This document shows, piece after piece, positions 62,815 through 64,000 of a DNA stretch of 64,000 bases. This DNA comes from Providencia rettgeri. Its GTDB lineage: Bacteria > Pseudomonadota > Gammaproteobacteria > Enterobacterales > Enterobacteriaceae. The DNA is taken from assembly GCF_023205015.1 (NCBI RefSeq), contig NZ_CP096258.1:2356001-2420000 (forward strand), given 5' to 3'. The notes beneath the pieces are model-generated. The model ran no database searches. It had not been told where the DNA came from and saw only the letters and a list, made by a program, of their open reading frames with translations. The translations under genes and the position numbers were made by a program. Position 1 is the stretch's first letter, and the number at the start of each line of letters is the position of its first letter.

Positions 62815-63567
62815 TTAGAATGTGTAAGTGACGCCCGTCCACATAATGGCAGAAACATCTTTATTTACCATTGGGCTATCTTTCACTTCACTTGGCAGGC
62901 GGTCAACACGGCCCATTGCGAATACCGTCCAATTTTCATCAAAGCGGTAATTTCCTGTCACTTCAACGTATGGTGTCCAACTTGAACCTGGGTTATAGCG
63001 TTTTAAACCGCTATTACGTGATTCTTTTGAAGACACGCCATATTCATAACGATTTTGGTTCTTACTATCCCATTTAATACCAAGGCCCGGAGTGATTGAC
63101 CATTTGTCACCTTCAAAGCCATATAGGTAGGCAAACTCACCACGAATACCATTACTGATACCTAAAATATCACCAGAAATATTCGTTCTCAGCGTACCCC
63201 AATCAGCTTTATGACGATAAGTCAGCCCCGTCATCACCGTATCACGGCGGCGGTCTAACTCGCGCATCGCTTTATCATCATTATCTTTAGGTTTAAAAAA
63301 TTGTGGATAATAATAAGCATCTAATGAGAGTTGGTCTTGCTTATCGTTCCATAGGTAGTAACCCGCAGCTAATGTATGAAAATAGAAATTCTCGCTGTCA
63401 TAATTAACAATAGGTACTGGCGTGACATAATCACGGCTCTTAATTCCTTTATAAGGTGTTGATTGCGCTAATACCGAGCCACCAACAGACCAAGTTCCAG
63501 CAAAAGCGGTCCCAGATAACACACTCAAAGCCACCGCAAATGTCGTTAATTTAATTGCTTTTGACAT
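62815..63567 (-). CDS. mipA: MltA-interacting protein MipA (OmpV family)
   Basis: Outer-membrane protein of 250 residues (E. coli 248) that scaffolds the lytic transglycosylase MltA with PBP1B in murein assembly. The signal peptide is about 1-23 (ending AFA before GTWSVGG). Mature sequence has alternating amphipathic strands, and the protein ends VTYTF, a terminal-aromatic barrel signal. Neighbourhood (gapA, yeaD) matches E. coli, where yeaE lies between yeaD and mipA; yeaE is absent here. Confidence 0.94.
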   Translation of the reverse strand: MSKAIKLTTFAVALSVLSGTAFAGTWSVGGSVLAQSTPYKGIKSRDYVTPVPIVNYDSENFYFHTLAAGYYLWNDKQDQLSLDAYYYPQFFKPKDNDDKAMRELDRRRDTVMTGLTYRHKADWGTLRTNISGDILGISNGIRGEFAYLYGFEGDKWSITPGLGIKWDSKNQNRYEYGVSSKESRNSGLKRYNPGSSWTPYVEVTGNYRFDENWTVFAMGRVDRLPSEVKDSPMVNKDVSAIMWTGVTYTF

Positions 63568-63703
63568 ATTATATTTAACCTAAAAATAATGAGAAATAGA
63601 TCACATACTATATGTATATTAATATAGTTACAATCCAAACATTCTTAACCAAAATCACACTTAAAGCCAAATTTTCACTATTTTTAGCGTGACTGATTAA
63701 TAT

Positions 63704-64000
63704 TTATTCTACTTTATTTTCATAAGAAACAGGAACTCTTTTCGCGAGTGCGCAAAGTAGCTCATAACCAATGGTGCCAGCTGCTTGTGCCACCTCATCA
63801 ACAGGTAAATTTTGCCCCCATAATTCCACTCGCTCACCCAGTTTAACATCGTCACAATCACTGATATCAATGGTCAGCATATCCATCGAAACCGCCCCCA
63901 GTAGTGCACAACGCTTTCCTTTGCACCATACTGGTGTTCCATTTGCAGCATGCCGAGGGTAACCATCGGCATAACCACACGCCACTGTCGCAATACGCAT
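63704..64000 (-). CDS. Alanine racemase, C-terminal fragment (cut by window edge)
   Basis: The last 99 codons of a PLP-dependent alanine racemase that supplies D-alanine. Only the C-terminal beta domain is present: VACGYADGYPR, SMDMLTIDIS, VELWGQNLPVDEVA and GTIGYELLCALAKRVPV. The ATG at the window edge is internal, so the true start lies beyond it. Whether it is the alr or the dadX type cannot be settled from this part. Confidence 0.9.
   Translation of the reverse strand: MRIATVACGYADGYPRHAANGTPVWCKGKRCALLGAVSMDMLTIDISDCDDVKLGERVELWGQNLPVDEVAQAAGTIGYELLCALAKRVPVSYENKVE

Overview
The window is an AT-rich enterobacterial chromosome segment. Gene content and order match the E. coli stretches yciN-sohB-yciK-btuR-rluB-yciO-rnm-trp-ompW-yciC-yciB-yciA-tonB-yciY-cls-yciU-opp-ychE-adhE-tdk-hns-galU-rssB-ychJ-purU-tyrT and xthA/topB-selD-ydjA-sppA-ansA-pncA-yeaC-msrB-gapA-yeaD-mipA. 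The low GC, separate trpG and trpD, a class B acid phosphatase gene and the haemolysin-type two-partner secretion (TPS) genes point to Morganellaceae, most likely Providencia. The genus is an inference from memory of these families; no search was run.

Layout. 1-2.8 kb: end of yciN, sohB, yciK-btuR. 3.3-6.2 kb: an accessory TPS exoprotein gene (tpsA-like 1) and aphA. 6.6-16.3 kb: rluB, yciO, rnm, then the trp operon (trpL-E-G-D-CF-B-A) with operator and attenuator readable base by base. 16.8-21.1 kb: a second tpsA-like gene, the decayed start of what looks like a third, and one TpsB transporter gene. 21.4-30.1 kb: ompW (with an ideal FNR box), yciC, a SulP transporter, yciB, a Pmp3-like small protein, yciA, tonB, yciY, cls, yciU. 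30.2-37.4 kb: oppFDCB with two tandem oppA genes. 37.9-47.7 kb: ychE, adhE with a structured leader, tdk, hns, galU, rssB, ychJ, purU. 47.8-49.3 kb: a single tRNA-Tyr gene directly abutted by a LysR-type regulator and an AT-rich gap. 49.3-51.5 kb: xthA and a complete IS3-family insertion sequence (50207-51500, 3-bp target duplication). 51.5-64 kb: topB-selD-ydjA, sppA, ansA, pncA, yeaC, msrB, gapA, yeaD, mipA and the 3' end of an alanine racemase gene.

Most of the window is conserved housekeeping backbone: tryptophan synthesis, peptide uptake, envelope functions, mixed-acid fermentation and nucleoid control. The accessory material sits at backbone junctions: the TPS genes on both sides of the trp block, aphA, the SulP gene, the extra oppA, the LysR gene beside the tRNA, and the IS element. 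The most unusual element is the TPS set: two short exoproteins (715 and 684 aa) with nearly identical secretion domains and no visible toxin domain, one transporter, a similar sequence block about 220-250 bp upstream of each start, and a third such leader whose gene has been lost. I saw no CRISPR array, prophage, plasmid origin or restriction system.
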